Source: Microvirga sp. | GTDB lineage: Bacteria > Pseudomonadota > Alphaproteobacteria > Rhizobiales > Beijerinckiaceae | DNA: 39,582 bases | Direction of reading: 5' to 3' | NCBI GenBank assembly: GCA_031181145.1 | Contig: JAPSLB010000042.1 | Span: 1 to 39,582 of the forward strand | Shown here: positions 25,669-34,487 of the stretch, piece after piece | How positions within the stretch are numbered: the first letter of the stretch is position 1 | How the letters are laid out: every line of letters starts with the position of its first letter | Notes under the pieces: generated by a model | What the model was told of the DNA's origin: nothing | Seen by the model: the letters and a program-made list of their open reading frames with translations, nothing else | The model's database searches: none | Position numbers and translations under genes: made by a program

Positions 25669-26634
25669 TCAAGGCCCTATCTTTCGCGCGGCATCCACAT
25701 CCGCCGACTCTGGACTATGCTGGAAATTCCGCATTATGATTAGGCTTGCCCCCTCCGCGTTCGGTCGACGAACAACACCGTTGACAACTTCGGTGATGAG
25801 TTCAGTAAGGACCTCGCCAACGTGTCGGCCATCCTGCCAAACTTGGCTGCCAAGGTAGATGGCAGTTGTACGACGATTTGCGAACGGTAAACTTGGGTTT
25901 GCACTGTCGACCGCGACAATCTCCCCCTTTTCAGTGACGTGGATGCGATCGCGATCCGAGGCACGAATAGGCAACGCCTTGCGCACGTACAGGAATCGCG
26001 CGGCAGTGGGCCCACCTGTCAGACAAGACCAGGCCAAATCGACCAGGATTTCAGCAAGAGGGACGTGAGAGTAAATCGAGTTGTGCACTAGCGCTATTCG
26101 GGAACGCCCATTGTCGCGACTGCACCTGCCGTAGTCAGCGCGGGTGCGTACGCGTCTGACATCGCCGAATCCCAATCGGCCGTCCGCAGCCAACGCAATC
26201 AACCCTGCATCAATTCCGGGATTAGCGTCGAGAACTGCGTCTACAGCTCCTTGAGGAGAATTTCCCGCCGCAATACGAGCTAGGACCGCCTGATTTACTG
26301 GAACTCCGTTCCCATCGGGCGAGTTTGGCAGACGATGCCCAGTTACAAGCCCGACGCCGTCTATGCCGGGGAGAAACTGCTCTAACGGCTCTGGCCGATC
26401 AGGTCCGCTGGAAATGGCAGCAGCACATTGCGCCTTGAGCCAACTTTCCGGCAAGTTGAGGCTTGTGACCCCTCCGCGTTGGGTTACGCGATGCGTCACT
26501 CGATGCTGCTCATCGAGCATACCGTAGACCGCGAAGCCTCCGATCGCGCCGCGACCAAGCAATTCTGCCCCGAGCACTGCGGCTCGCACCGCTGCGCCGG
26601 CATTCGGGCCACTGGCAGCCACTCCAATAGTCAT
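25669..26634 (-). CDS. Protein of unknown function, first gene of the D-amino-acid operon
   Basis: Encodes about 321 residues from the ATG at 26634. The frame is open to 26709, but that extension crosses the promoter palindrome. The protein starts MTIGVAASGPNAGAAVRAA and has glycine-rich blocks GRGAIGGFAVYG, GLVTGHRLP (about 95-103), NQAVLARIAAGNSPQGAVDAV (about 114-134) and NPGIDAGLIALAADGRLGFG (about 138-157). The pattern of a small N-terminal Thr/Ser segment, GGFA strand and D-G-R turn vaguely recalls Ntn-hydrolase-like families such as DUF1028, but no catalytic assignment can be defended. No signal peptide or membrane segment. Its position just behind a TetR-type operator and before the regulator suggests a role tied to the pathway substrate. 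Confidence 0.75.
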   Translation of the reverse strand: MTIGVAASGPNAGAAVRAAVLGAELLGRGAIGGFAVYGMLDEQHRVTHRVTQRGGVTSLNLPESWLKAQCAAAISSGPDRPEPLEQFLPGIDGVGLVTGHRLPNSPDGNGVPVNQAVLARIAAGNSPQGAVDAVLDANPGIDAGLIALAADGRLGFGDVRRVRTRADYGRCSRDNGRSRIALVHNSIYSHVPLAEILVDLAWSCLTGGPTAARFLYVRKALPIRASDRDRIHVTEKGEIVAVDSANPSLPFANRRTTAIYLGSQVWQDGRHVGEVLTELITEVVNGVVRRPNAEGASLIIMRNFQHSPESADVDAARKIGP

Positions 26635-26690
26635 GCACTCAGTCCGGTTTCGTTGACTTTCCGTCGGCAGTGATACGACCGTATTAATGC

Positions 26691-26712
26691 AATGTGACCA
26701 CAAGGTCACATT
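26691..26712. promoter_or_regulatory. Candidate TetR operator (22-bp palindrome)
   Basis: AATGTGACC and GGTCACATT are perfect 9-base inverted arms around ACAA. The site is 57 bases upstream of the first gene's ATG and abuts a TTGACA (-35-like) element on the minus strand, so a bound repressor would cover the promoter. Length and symmetry are typical for TetR-family operators, and the operon's second gene encodes such a protein. Confidence 0.8.
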
Positions 26713-26714
26713 CT

Positions 26715-26720
26715 TGTCAA
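26715..26720 (-). promoter_or_regulatory. -35-like element of the D-amino-acid operon
   Basis: A consensus TTGACA on the minus strand, two bases upstream of the palindrome. A 17-base spacer leads to TCACAT inside the palindrome, a poor -10, so promoter strength is uncertain and regulation may depend on it. Confidence 0.4.
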
Positions 26721-26944
26721 CTAGGTCCTTACTGCGGTTTATTGGTCGGCATCAGGACTTTGTGTAATTCAGAAGTGGGATCGTCCGCTGCAAAGCATGA
26801 CGAAATATCGTGGCACTGTGATGTCTAGGATTGCTATCTCCCTCACTTGCGCGAGACCATCATGTGGGCTCTTCTGCAGAACCAGGCATGAGCGCAACGA
26901 ATCCGCGCACGAACTGCTTTCGGGAAGCCGCAGATTGACATTGC

Positions 26945-27337
26945 GGATACACATTCATGATCTTCAGAGCGTGACGCAGGAAGCGACAAGCTGGCCATGA
27001 TTATAGATGGCGCGGAACGGCTGTTTCCATCTACCGCCAACTCGTATGTAGGCCTCATCCACGTGCCATGACCCCGAGCGCCCCCCGGATACAAGGGAGC
27101 CTCTCCCCCCGATCTATGGGCGCATCGCTGGACCAAGCGACCGATTCTGGACTTGCAGTACCAGCCCACACACGACAGGATGAACTCGACTGGAAAGCGG
27201 CAGCACTTGAACGAAGGCACAGAGGAACCTCCTCAACGAACCGCCCTGGATTACCTGGTCTGTTAATGCAACGCCCTTGGCTGAGCGACCCTTTGGCCGT
27301 GTTCGCTGTGGTTTTTCCAAGTTACTGCAGCAGAGCC
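26945..27337 (-). mobile_element. IS6-family element relic: terminal repeat plus N-terminal half
   Basis: On the minus strand, FKCCRFPVEFILSCVGWYCK, then LVQRCAHRSG, SWHVDEAYIRVGGRWKQPFRAIYNHG and, after a frame change, RFLRHALKIMN follow the N-terminal and central parts of IS6-type transposases, including the first catalytic aspartate (VDEAYI). The helix-turn-helix middle and the region with the second aspartate are deleted. The outer edge (27337-27315) reads GGCTCTGCTGCAGTAACTT, nearly the same as the repeat at 2124. The relic stops near the ALK.M motif, at the point where the complementary C-terminal half at 2124-2511 begins. Confidence 0.75.
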
Positions 27338-27549
27338 ATTGTGACGCCCTCGAACTGCTTAGATCGGCTGGAGGCGGCGACACCGTTTGACCTGGGCGCA
27401 TCGGGCGCTCGACCTTATTGAGCGCCCGGTCAACCGCGATAAACGGTTCCATTGTGTTGCCAGGCGGCACAAGAAGCATGCTGCCCACCATCAGGCGAGG
27501 TTTCCCTCGCCATGATCGTTCAATGGCTATAGCCCATTGCAGACGCGCT
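27338..27549. other. Gap downstream of kdgD with two hairpins
   Basis: No gene is supported here. Two inverted repeats stand out: CGGGCGCTC/GAGCGCCCG at 27402-27428 with a 9-base loop, and GGCGAGG/CCTCGCC at 27494-27511 with a 4-base loop. They lie downstream of kdgD on its strand, so either could help end its transcript, but neither has a U-run. Confidence 0.45.
27494..27511 (-). terminator. Possible weak terminator hairpin after kdgD
   Basis: A 7-bp GC-rich perfect stem 39 bases downstream of the kdgD stop. The absence of a following U-run on the minus strand makes intrinsic termination doubtful. Confidence 0.25.
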
Positions 27550-28494
<945 letters not shown>

Positions 28495-28522
28495 TTACCC
28501 AGCAGGTGTTGTGTAGTCAACA

Positions 28523-28542
28523 GTTGTATGATGAATTACAAC
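28523..28542. promoter_or_regulatory. Candidate GntR-type operator beside the kdgD promoter
   Basis: GTTGTA and TACAAC form 6-base inverted arms around TGATGAAT. The site abuts the kdgD -35 box. The GT...AC arrangement is usual for FCD-type GntR operators, and a gene for such a regulator is at 34488. Confidence 0.5.
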
Positions 28543-28579
28543 ATTCAAAGTTCATTCGCCTGAAGACAATGCAGAAGTC

Positions 28580-28592
28580 ATCATACATATTA
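28580..28592. promoter_or_regulatory. 13-base motif shared with the gntR promoter
   Basis: ATCATACATATTA here is identical to 34431-34443 in the palindrome upstream of the GntR gene. It lies five bases before a TTGACG element pointing toward hyuA. Confidence 0.5.
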
Positions 28593-28758
28593 TGTCCTTG
28601 ACGCATCCGAGCCGCCCATCATACGTTAGGCGACAAGTGCTTTAATCAGCGCATCAAAACCCTCTCATGTGGCGTTGCGCGAGCGCGCCAGCCATGACAG
28701 GTCAAGAACCGACGACGCAACAGAGGCAACTATCCAACATACGGGAGATTTAGCGGAA

Positions 28759-30846
28759 ATGACGGTTGATGGCGATCAAGTCAGAGTAGGCGTCGATATC
28801 GGCGGGACATTCACCGATATCGCAATGGAAGCCGGCGATAAGCTCTACTCCACGAAGGTTCTGACCAACTATGCGTTTCCTGAGCAGGCCATCATCGACG
28901 GCATCCGTCAGGTCACAGTATCGGCCGGATTGACGCTCGCGCAGATCGACATGGTTATTCATGGCACGACGCTCGCAACCAATGCTCTGATCGAACGTCG
29001 TGGCGCGAAGACAGCTTTCGTGACGACCAAGGGGTTCCGTGACGTCATTGAAATGCGAACGGAAAACCGGTTCGAGCAGTACGATCTCGATATCGTGCTA
29101 CCGACCCCGTTGGTCGAGCGCAACCACCGCTACGTCCTGGACGAAAGAATCGCGGCCGATGGATCCGTTCTCAAAGCTCTAGATCCCGCCGAGGTCGCGG
29201 AACTCGCGGACCGTATTGCAGCCGGACAGTTTGAAAGCATCGCGATAGGCTTCATTCACTCCTATCTGAACGGTGCCCACGAGCGCCAAGTGCGCGAGGC
29301 GCTCCTTGAAAGAAGTCCGAATCTCTCTGTCTCGATATCGTCGGAAGTCTCGCCCCAGATGCGTGAATTCCAGCGCTTCAATACCGTCTGCGCCAACGCG
29401 TATGTCAAGCCGCTGATGGCCTCCTATCTCAACCGGTTAGTCGGGCGCCTGTCGGAGGAGGGTGTCGCCTGCCCCGTCTTCATGATGCACTCCGGAGGTG
29501 GCATCATCAGTGTTGAAAGCGCCATCGAGTTTCCTGTCCGGCTGCTGGAATCCGGACCTGCCGGAGGCGCGATCTTTGCTGCCGATATTGCCGCGCGCTA
29601 TGGGCTCGATCAGGTTCTGTCCTATGACATGGGCGGTACCACGGCCAAGATTTGCCTTATTGAGGGACAAGTTCCGAAGACTGCAAAGACCTTTGAGGTC
29701 GCTCGCACTTACCGGTTCAAGAAAGGGAGTGGCATGCCGATCTCGATCCCAGTGATCGAGATGGTTGAAATCGGCGCAGGCGGCGGTTCGATCGCAACCG
29801 TCGACTCCATGCGCCAGATTCGTGTCGGCCCCCATAGCGCAGGCTCCGAACCTGGACCTGCCTGCTATGGCCGAGGAGGAAGTCGCCCTACCGTGACCGA
29901 TGCCGACTTGCTTCTGGGAAGGCTGGACCCGAACGAGTTCGCAGGCGGATCGTTCAAGTTGTCCCTCACCGCCTCGAGCAATGCCATGGAACGCGATCTG
30001 GCGTCGAAGCTCGGGGTTGACAACACCACCGCGGCTTTCGGCTTGTGCGAAGTCGTCGACGAGAACATGAGCAACGCAGCGAGAATGCATGCGGTGGAGA
30101 ACGGCAAGGAACTTTCAGAGTTCACACTAATTGCGTTTGGCGGCGCTGCACCGATCCACGCGTCCCGCCTCTGCGAGAAACTGGGTGTGGGTGAGCTACT
30201 CATCCCGCCAGGCGCCGGCGTCGGATCCGCCATTGGTTTCCTCCGTGCTCCCTTCGGGTACGAGTCCGTGCGCAGCGCCTATCTGCGTTTGAGCCGGTTC
30301 GATGCGGGCAAGGTCAACGCCGTGATGACGGAACTAGCAGAGGAAGCGACCTCCTTCGTACATTCAGGTGCACCTGGAATCACGCCCGCCCTGGAGTGCA
30401 TCGCCTACATGCGCTACCTCGGTCAGGGCTGGGAGGTTCCGGTTCCAGTTGATGTCCGCGAATATGTGGATGCCGATGCAGCGACCTTCCGCAGGAACTT
30501 CGACGACCAGTATACTCGGTTCTTCGGCCGTCTCATTGATGGGTTGGATGTCGAGATCGTGAGCTGGTCTCTCCGAGCGAGCTCTGAGATTCCCGCGCCG
30601 CGCTCCGTCGCCCGAACAGACTGCACGCGAGCTGTTTCTCCGTCGGGCTTTCGACAGATCTTCGATGCGCAGAGCGGCCGATTCGTCGAAGCGGGAGTGG
30701 TCGCCCGTAGCGATATGAGAGTTGGTGATTTTATTACGGGACCGGCTGTCATTACCGAACGGGAAACATCGACCATCGTCACCGTCGGGCGAGAGGCAAT
30801 TATGCAGGCCGACGGTTGCCTGCTGATCCGCGCGTCATCTGTCTGA
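28759..30846 (+). CDS. hyuA: Hydantoinase/oxoprolinase subunit A (HyuA-like)
   Basis: Encodes 695 residues, usual for HyuA. It begins with the ATP-binding motif VGVDIGGTFTD, followed by MVIHGTTLATNALIERRGAKTA and the second phosphate segment SYDMGGTTAK, with FGGAAPIHASRLCE near the C-terminal half. HyuA and HyuB together carry out ATP-dependent opening of hydantoins, 5-oxoproline or related cyclic amides, or carboxylation of ketones in the acetone-carboxylase relatives. The frame is open from a GTG at 28669, but the ATG at 28759 matches the family start. hyuB follows after 18 bases. Confidence 0.9.
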   Translation: MTVDGDQVRVGVDIGGTFTDIAMEAGDKLYSTKVLTNYAFPEQAIIDGIRQVTVSAGLTLAQIDMVIHGTTLATNALIERRGAKTAFVTTKGFRDVIEMRTENRFEQYDLDIVLPTPLVERNHRYVLDERIAADGSVLKALDPAEVAELADRIAAGQFESIAIGFIHSYLNGAHERQVREALLERSPNLSVSISSEVSPQMREFQRFNTVCANAYVKPLMASYLNRLVGRLSEEGVACPVFMMHSGGGIISVESAIEFPVRLLESGPAGGAIFAADIAARYGLDQVLSYDMGGTTAKICLIEGQVPKTAKTFEVARTYRFKKGSGMPISIPVIEMVEIGAGGGSIATVDSMRQIRVGPHSAGSEPGPACYGRGGSRPTVTDADLLLGRLDPNEFAGGSFKLSLTASSNAMERDLASKLGVDNTTAAFGLCEVVDENMSNAARMHAVENGKELSEFTLIAFGGAAPIHASRLCEKLGVGELLIPPGAGVGSAIGFLRAPFGYESVRSAYLRLSRFDAGKVNAVMTELAEEATSFVHSGAPGITPALECIAYMRYLGQGWEVPVPVDVREYVDADAATFRRNFDDQYTRFFGRLIDGLDVEIVSWSLRASSEIPAPRSVARTDCTRAVSPSGFRQIFDAQSGRFVEAGVVARSDMRVGDFITGPAVITERETSTIVTVGREAIMQADGCLLIRASSV

Positions 30847-30864
30847 GGTCGAGGAGATTACACC

Positions 30865-32502
30865 ATGACCAACTCTGCACTGTCCGACGTCCACATGCAG
30901 ATCATGTGGAATCGCTTGATCTCGGTTGTTGAAGAGCAAGCCGTCACCCTTATCCGCACAGCCTTCAGCACCAGCGTTCGTGAGTCGGGCGACCTCTCTG
31001 CCGGCGTGTTCAATCGCGGCGGAAAGATGATTGCTCAAGCCGTCACTGGCACACCGGGCCATGTGAATGCCATGGCCGAGGCCGTGGGGCACTTCATCAA
31101 CGACATTGGTCCGGACAATATCTTCGAGGGGGACGTTTACATTACGAACGATCCCTGGAAAGGCACGGGCCACCTCCTCGACATTACAATGGTCACACCA
31201 TCGTTCCGAAACGGGCACCTGATCGGCTTCTTCGCCTGCACGGCGCACGTGGTTGACGTTGGTGGCCGCGGCTTCGGCCCTGACGCCAATGAGGTCTACG
31301 AGGAAGGTATCTTCATCCCCATCATGAAGTTCGTTGAACGTGGAGTCGTAAACCGCGACCTCGTCAACATTCTGCGTCACAACGTTCGCGAAGCGCATCA
31401 AGTCGTTGGTGACGTATACTCACTTGCAGCTTGCAACGAGATCGGGCACCGCCGCCTGATGGACATGATGGACGAGTTCCACCTGGACGATCTTGAGTCT
31501 CTGGCCGATTTCGTCTTCGACCGAAGCTACACCGCGACGGTCGAGAAGATTGCGGCGCTGCCTCGGGGGTCGTATGACAATGTCATGCGGGTGGATGGCT
31601 ACGGTAGCCCGATCGACATCGCCGTACGCATTGATGTCGACCCGGACCATATTCTTGTCGATTTCGACGGCACCTCCGGTCCAAGTCCCCTCGGAATCAA
31701 TGTTCCGATGATCTACTCCAAGGCATATGCCTGCTACGGTCTCAAGTGCTCGCTGGCACCGGAAATTCCGAACAACTACGGTTCCCTCCTACCGTTTAGA
31801 GTTACCGCGCCCAAGGGCTGCATCCTGAACGCGCAGCACCCTGCTCCAGTCGCGGTTCGTCACGTCCTCGGCCATTTCATTCCCGACGCCGTTCTCGGAG
31901 CCGTTCATAAGATGCTCCCCGGAAAGATCCCTGCGGAAGGATCGGGCGCACTCTGGAATCTTCACATTAGCGCTCGCCCGCTTCAGGGCGACAAGGCTCC
32001 GAAGGACGGCGGCCACCGGGCGGAGGTCTTGCTGTTCAACAGCGGCGGAGCTGGCGCCCGTCCTACCCTCGACGGGCTCAGCGCAACGGCCTTCCCGAGC
32101 GGCGTTCACACGATGTCGATTGAGGCTACCGAGCATGTCGGCCCTGTCGTCTTCTGGCGCAAGGAGCTCCGTAACGGCTCGGGGGGAGCAGGTCAGTATC
32201 GGGGCGGGCTTGGCCAGATCGTCGAAATCTCGGCGACCGAGGGACACGAGTTCTATTTCAACGCCATGTTCGACCGTATCGATCATCCAGCCCGGGGGCG
32301 GGCGGGCGGAGGAGATGGGGCTCCTGGTGCCGTTCTACTCGATAATGGAACCCGACTTGCCTCTAAAGGACGCCAGCACGTGCCTGCCGGACGACGGCTT
32401 GTCCTGCAGCTTCCAGGCGGTGGCGGCTATGGTCCGGCCGAGAAGCGCAGCCCGGAGGCCGTCAAGCAAGACTTTGAGTTCGATTACGTTCTCAAGGACT
32501 GA
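30865..32502 (+). CDS. hyuB: Hydantoinase/oxoprolinase subunit B (HyuB-like)
   Basis: Encodes 545 residues. It has the family features: MWNRLISVVEEQAVTLIRTAFS at the N-terminus, AGVFNRGGKMIAQ, the EGDVYITNDPWKGTGHLLD block, and the glycine-rich GGAGQYRGGLGQ and QLPGGGGYG stretches near the C-terminus. GAGGAG precedes the ATG. It forms the second subunit of the ATP-dependent ring-opening enzyme with hyuA. A 12-bp stem-loop follows before the aminotransferase gene. Confidence 0.9.
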   Translation: MTNSALSDVHMQIMWNRLISVVEEQAVTLIRTAFSTSVRESGDLSAGVFNRGGKMIAQAVTGTPGHVNAMAEAVGHFINDIGPDNIFEGDVYITNDPWKGTGHLLDITMVTPSFRNGHLIGFFACTAHVVDVGGRGFGPDANEVYEEGIFIPIMKFVERGVVNRDLVNILRHNVREAHQVVGDVYSLAACNEIGHRRLMDMMDEFHLDDLESLADFVFDRSYTATVEKIAALPRGSYDNVMRVDGYGSPIDIAVRIDVDPDHILVDFDGTSGPSPLGINVPMIYSKAYACYGLKCSLAPEIPNNYGSLLPFRVTAPKGCILNAQHPAPVAVRHVLGHFIPDAVLGAVHKMLPGKIPAEGSGALWNLHISARPLQGDKAPKDGGHRAEVLLFNSGGAGARPTLDGLSATAFPSGVHTMSIEATEHVGPVVFWRKELRNGSGGAGQYRGGLGQIVEISATEGHEFYFNAMFDRIDHPARGRAGGGDGAPGAVLLDNGTRLASKGRQHVPAGRRLVLQLPGGGGYGPAEKRSPEAVKQDFEFDYVLKD

Positions 32503-32518
32503 GCCCGCAAGCGTAGGA

Positions 32519-32556
32519 GATCCTGGGCCGCGCGAATCGCCACTGCGGCCAGGATC
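32519..32556. repeat. Intercistronic stem-loop after hyuB
   Basis: GATCCTGGGCCGC and GCGGCCAGGATC pair with a single bulged G around a 13-base loop. It lies 16 bases after the hyuB stop and 23 before the aminotransferase ATG. No U-run follows, so read-through is likely and the hairpin may tune relative expression. Confidence 0.7.
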
Positions 32557-32579
32557 CGCTGACTCATGGAGCATGCAGG

Positions 32580-33782
32580 ATGAAGTACGAAGCCGACCTC
32601 ATAAAAAAGATCAAAGCGTCTCCCGCCATGGCGATTTCAATGAAGGCGAGACAAATGTCGGCATCGGGCGTCGATGTCGTTGATCTGAGCGTGGGAGAAC
32701 CCGACTTCGCCACGCCAGCCTATATTGTCGACGCAGCCGTCATCGCGATGCGCCGAGGGGAGACACATTACACGGCGGCCGATGGCACGGCCGAGCTCAA
32801 GGACGCCGTTGTCGAGAAGTTCCGGCGCGAAAACGATCTCCATTTCTCGCGCGATCAGATCTCGGCGGCGAACGGAGCGAAGCAGATCATCTTCAATGCG
32901 CTTATGGCAACGCTCGAACCCGGAGACGAGGTTGTCGTCCCCACGCCATATTGGGTCTCCTACACAGACATGGTCACGTTGCTGGGGGGCACGTTCAAGC
33001 TCCTCCCCTGCAGCTACGACGAGGATTACAAGCTGACGCCGGAAAAGCTCGATGCCGCGCTGAGCGAGAGAACCCGCTGGCTGTTGCTGAACGCGCCGAA
33101 CAACCCCACGGGTGCCAGCTACACCCGCGCCGAGATGAGAGCTCTGGGGGATGTGGTGGCGCGCTACCCTAAAGTCATGGTCCTGTCGGACGAAATCTAT
33201 GAGCAGATCACCTATGGCACGACTCCTTTCTGCTCATTCCTCAGTGCGTGCCCGGAGCTCCAGGAACGCGTCGTGCTGGTCAACGGGGTCTCGAAAGCCT
33301 ACGCCATGACCGGGTGGCGAATCGGCTTTGCTGCGGGTCCAGCAGAGCTGATCTCTGTGATGGCGAAAATTCAGTCTCAGAGCACCTCTAATCCCTGTTC
33401 GATCTCGCAAGCCGCAGCTGCCGCCGCTCTGACCGGGCCCCAAAACTTCGTGCGGGAGGCTCTCACGGAGTATAAGGCCCGCCGCGATCTGGTTCTCGGC
33501 GGACTTCAGTCCATATCCGGCCTGAGGCTTCGTGCGCCGGATGGCGCATTCTATGTCTTTCCGGAATGCCGCGCATTCATCGATGCACGGACGCCGAGCG
33601 GAAAAGTCATTGAGAACGACAATCAACTAGCGGCCTATCTTCTCCAGGACGCCCATGTTGCAGTCGTGCCGGGCGCAGCCTTTGGATCGGAACCTTGCTT
33701 CCGTATTTCTTTCGCGACGTCACGGGACAAGCTCGAGAAAGCCGTCGATAGAATCGGCCGTGCGTTCACTCGACTGGCTTGA
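32580..33782 (+). CDS. PLP-dependent aminotransferase, class I (aspartate aminotransferase-like)
   Basis: Encodes 400 residues. The fold-type I signature is complete: LSVGEPDFATP at the N-terminus, NAPNNPTG (cofactor-contacting N175), D204 in LSDEIYE, and the Schiff-base lysine K239 in NGVSKAYAMTGWRIG. It resembles the alphaproteobacterial AspC/AatA group acting on aspartate, prephenate or other amino and keto acids. GGAG lies eight bases before the ATG. In this operon it would move an amino group to or from the product of the HyuAB reaction; the true substrate is unknown. Confidence 0.9.
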   Translation: MKYEADLIKKIKASPAMAISMKARQMSASGVDVVDLSVGEPDFATPAYIVDAAVIAMRRGETHYTAADGTAELKDAVVEKFRRENDLHFSRDQISAANGAKQIIFNALMATLEPGDEVVVPTPYWVSYTDMVTLLGGTFKLLPCSYDEDYKLTPEKLDAALSERTRWLLLNAPNNPTGASYTRAEMRALGDVVARYPKVMVLSDEIYEQITYGTTPFCSFLSACPELQERVVLVNGVSKAYAMTGWRIGFAAGPAELISVMAKIQSQSTSNPCSISQAAAAAALTGPQNFVREALTEYKARRDLVLGGLQSISGLRLRAPDGAFYVFPECRAFIDARTPSGKVIENDNQLAAYLLQDAHVAVVPGAAFGSEPCFRISFATSRDKLEKAVDRIGRAFTRLA

Positions 33783-33830
33783 CCTTTTCGGAGTTCCACG
33801 AGCGAAACACACCTGGGAGGGCGTAGCATC

Positions 33831-34301
33831 ATGAATCCCGAAGAGCGCTTGGCGGAAATGGGCCTCGCGCTGCCAGCGCCACGGCCCTCCGCCGGAGCCT
33901 ATCTGCCTTTCCAATGGGCTGGCAACCTCTTATTCCTCTCAGGTCGAGGCCCAACCCGGGCTGATGGCAGCTTCATAACCGGGAAGGTCGGCCTACACAT
34001 CTCGGTTCCAGAAGCACGGCTGCATGCCCGGGATGCCGGCTTGCAGTTGCTGGCGGCCGCGAAGGCTGCCCTTGGTGAGCTGGGAAGAATAAGGACCGTG
34101 GTTAAACTCTCCGGGATGGTGAATGCCGCGGAGAGCTTCACCGAGCATTCTGCGGTTATCGACGGCTGCTCTCAACTGCTCGTCGATGTCCTCGGGGACG
34201 CAGGGCGGCACGCACGCACGTCCTTTGGCGTCGCAAGCCTCCCTCACGCAATGAGTGTCGAGGTCGAGGCGGTTGTGTGGGCAGATCAGCCGTTTGGCTG
34301 A
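33831..34301 (+). CDS. RidA/YjgF-family protein
   Basis: Encodes 156 residues, longer than canonical RidA (about 130) and similar to the group found beside catabolic genes. The core shows NLLFLSGRGPTR, a VVKLSGMVN strand and the arginine in ARTSFGVASLPH at the active-site position. RidA proteins hydrolyse reactive enamine/imine intermediates from PLP enzymes, which fits the aminotransferase gene 48 bases upstream. GGGAGGG precedes the ATG. Confidence 0.88.
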   Translation: MNPEERLAEMGLALPAPRPSAGAYLPFQWAGNLLFLSGRGPTRADGSFITGKVGLHISVPEARLHARDAGLQLLAAAKAALGELGRIRTVVKLSGMVNAAESFTEHSAVIDGCSQLLVDVLGDAGRHARTSFGVASLPHAMSVEVEAVVWADQPFG

Positions 34302-34422
34302 GGCATCTCGGCTGGTGCCGGGGCTGTCATCAGGAGCAGGCTTCCTGCCGCCGGACATCCACACTAGTGGGCCCTTCCCGCGACAAGGCCAGGTTGCTCC
34401 TCTTCCGGCGCTAGCAAATAAA

Positions 34423-34445
34423 GCTAATATATCATACATATTAGC
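34423..34445. promoter_or_regulatory. Candidate GntR operator upstream of gntR
   Basis: GCTAATAT and ATATTAGC are perfect 8-base inverted arms around ATCATAC. The centre and right arm share 13 identical bases with 28580-28592. It lies 43 bases before the regulator's ATG, close to a CATAAT that could be the -10, suggesting autoregulation. Confidence 0.7.
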
Positions 34446-34487
34446 ATAATATCGAATGTTCGACCACGGTCGTATAGGGATGGCCTC

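Larger units (their letters stand above)
26635..26944. other. Upstream region of the D-amino-acid operon
   Basis: Non-coding. It holds the palindrome at 26691-26712 and a minus-strand TTGACA at 26720-26715. The part from about 26760 to 26944 reads on the minus strand as short open pieces (for example VRGFVALMPGSAEEP) that match no family I recognise and may be more decayed insertion-sequence DNA. Confidence 0.5.

Noticed and set aside
2116..27345. Target-site duplication around the outer IS6 repeats
   Set aside because: The 8 bases outside the left repeat (GAGCCACG) and the right repeat (ATTGTGAC) do not match, so no duplication can be claimed.
27402..27428. Hairpin CGGGCGCTC/GAGCGCCCG as a terminator for kdgD
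   Set aside because: It lies more than 120 bases past the stop and has no U-run; kept only as a described hairpin.
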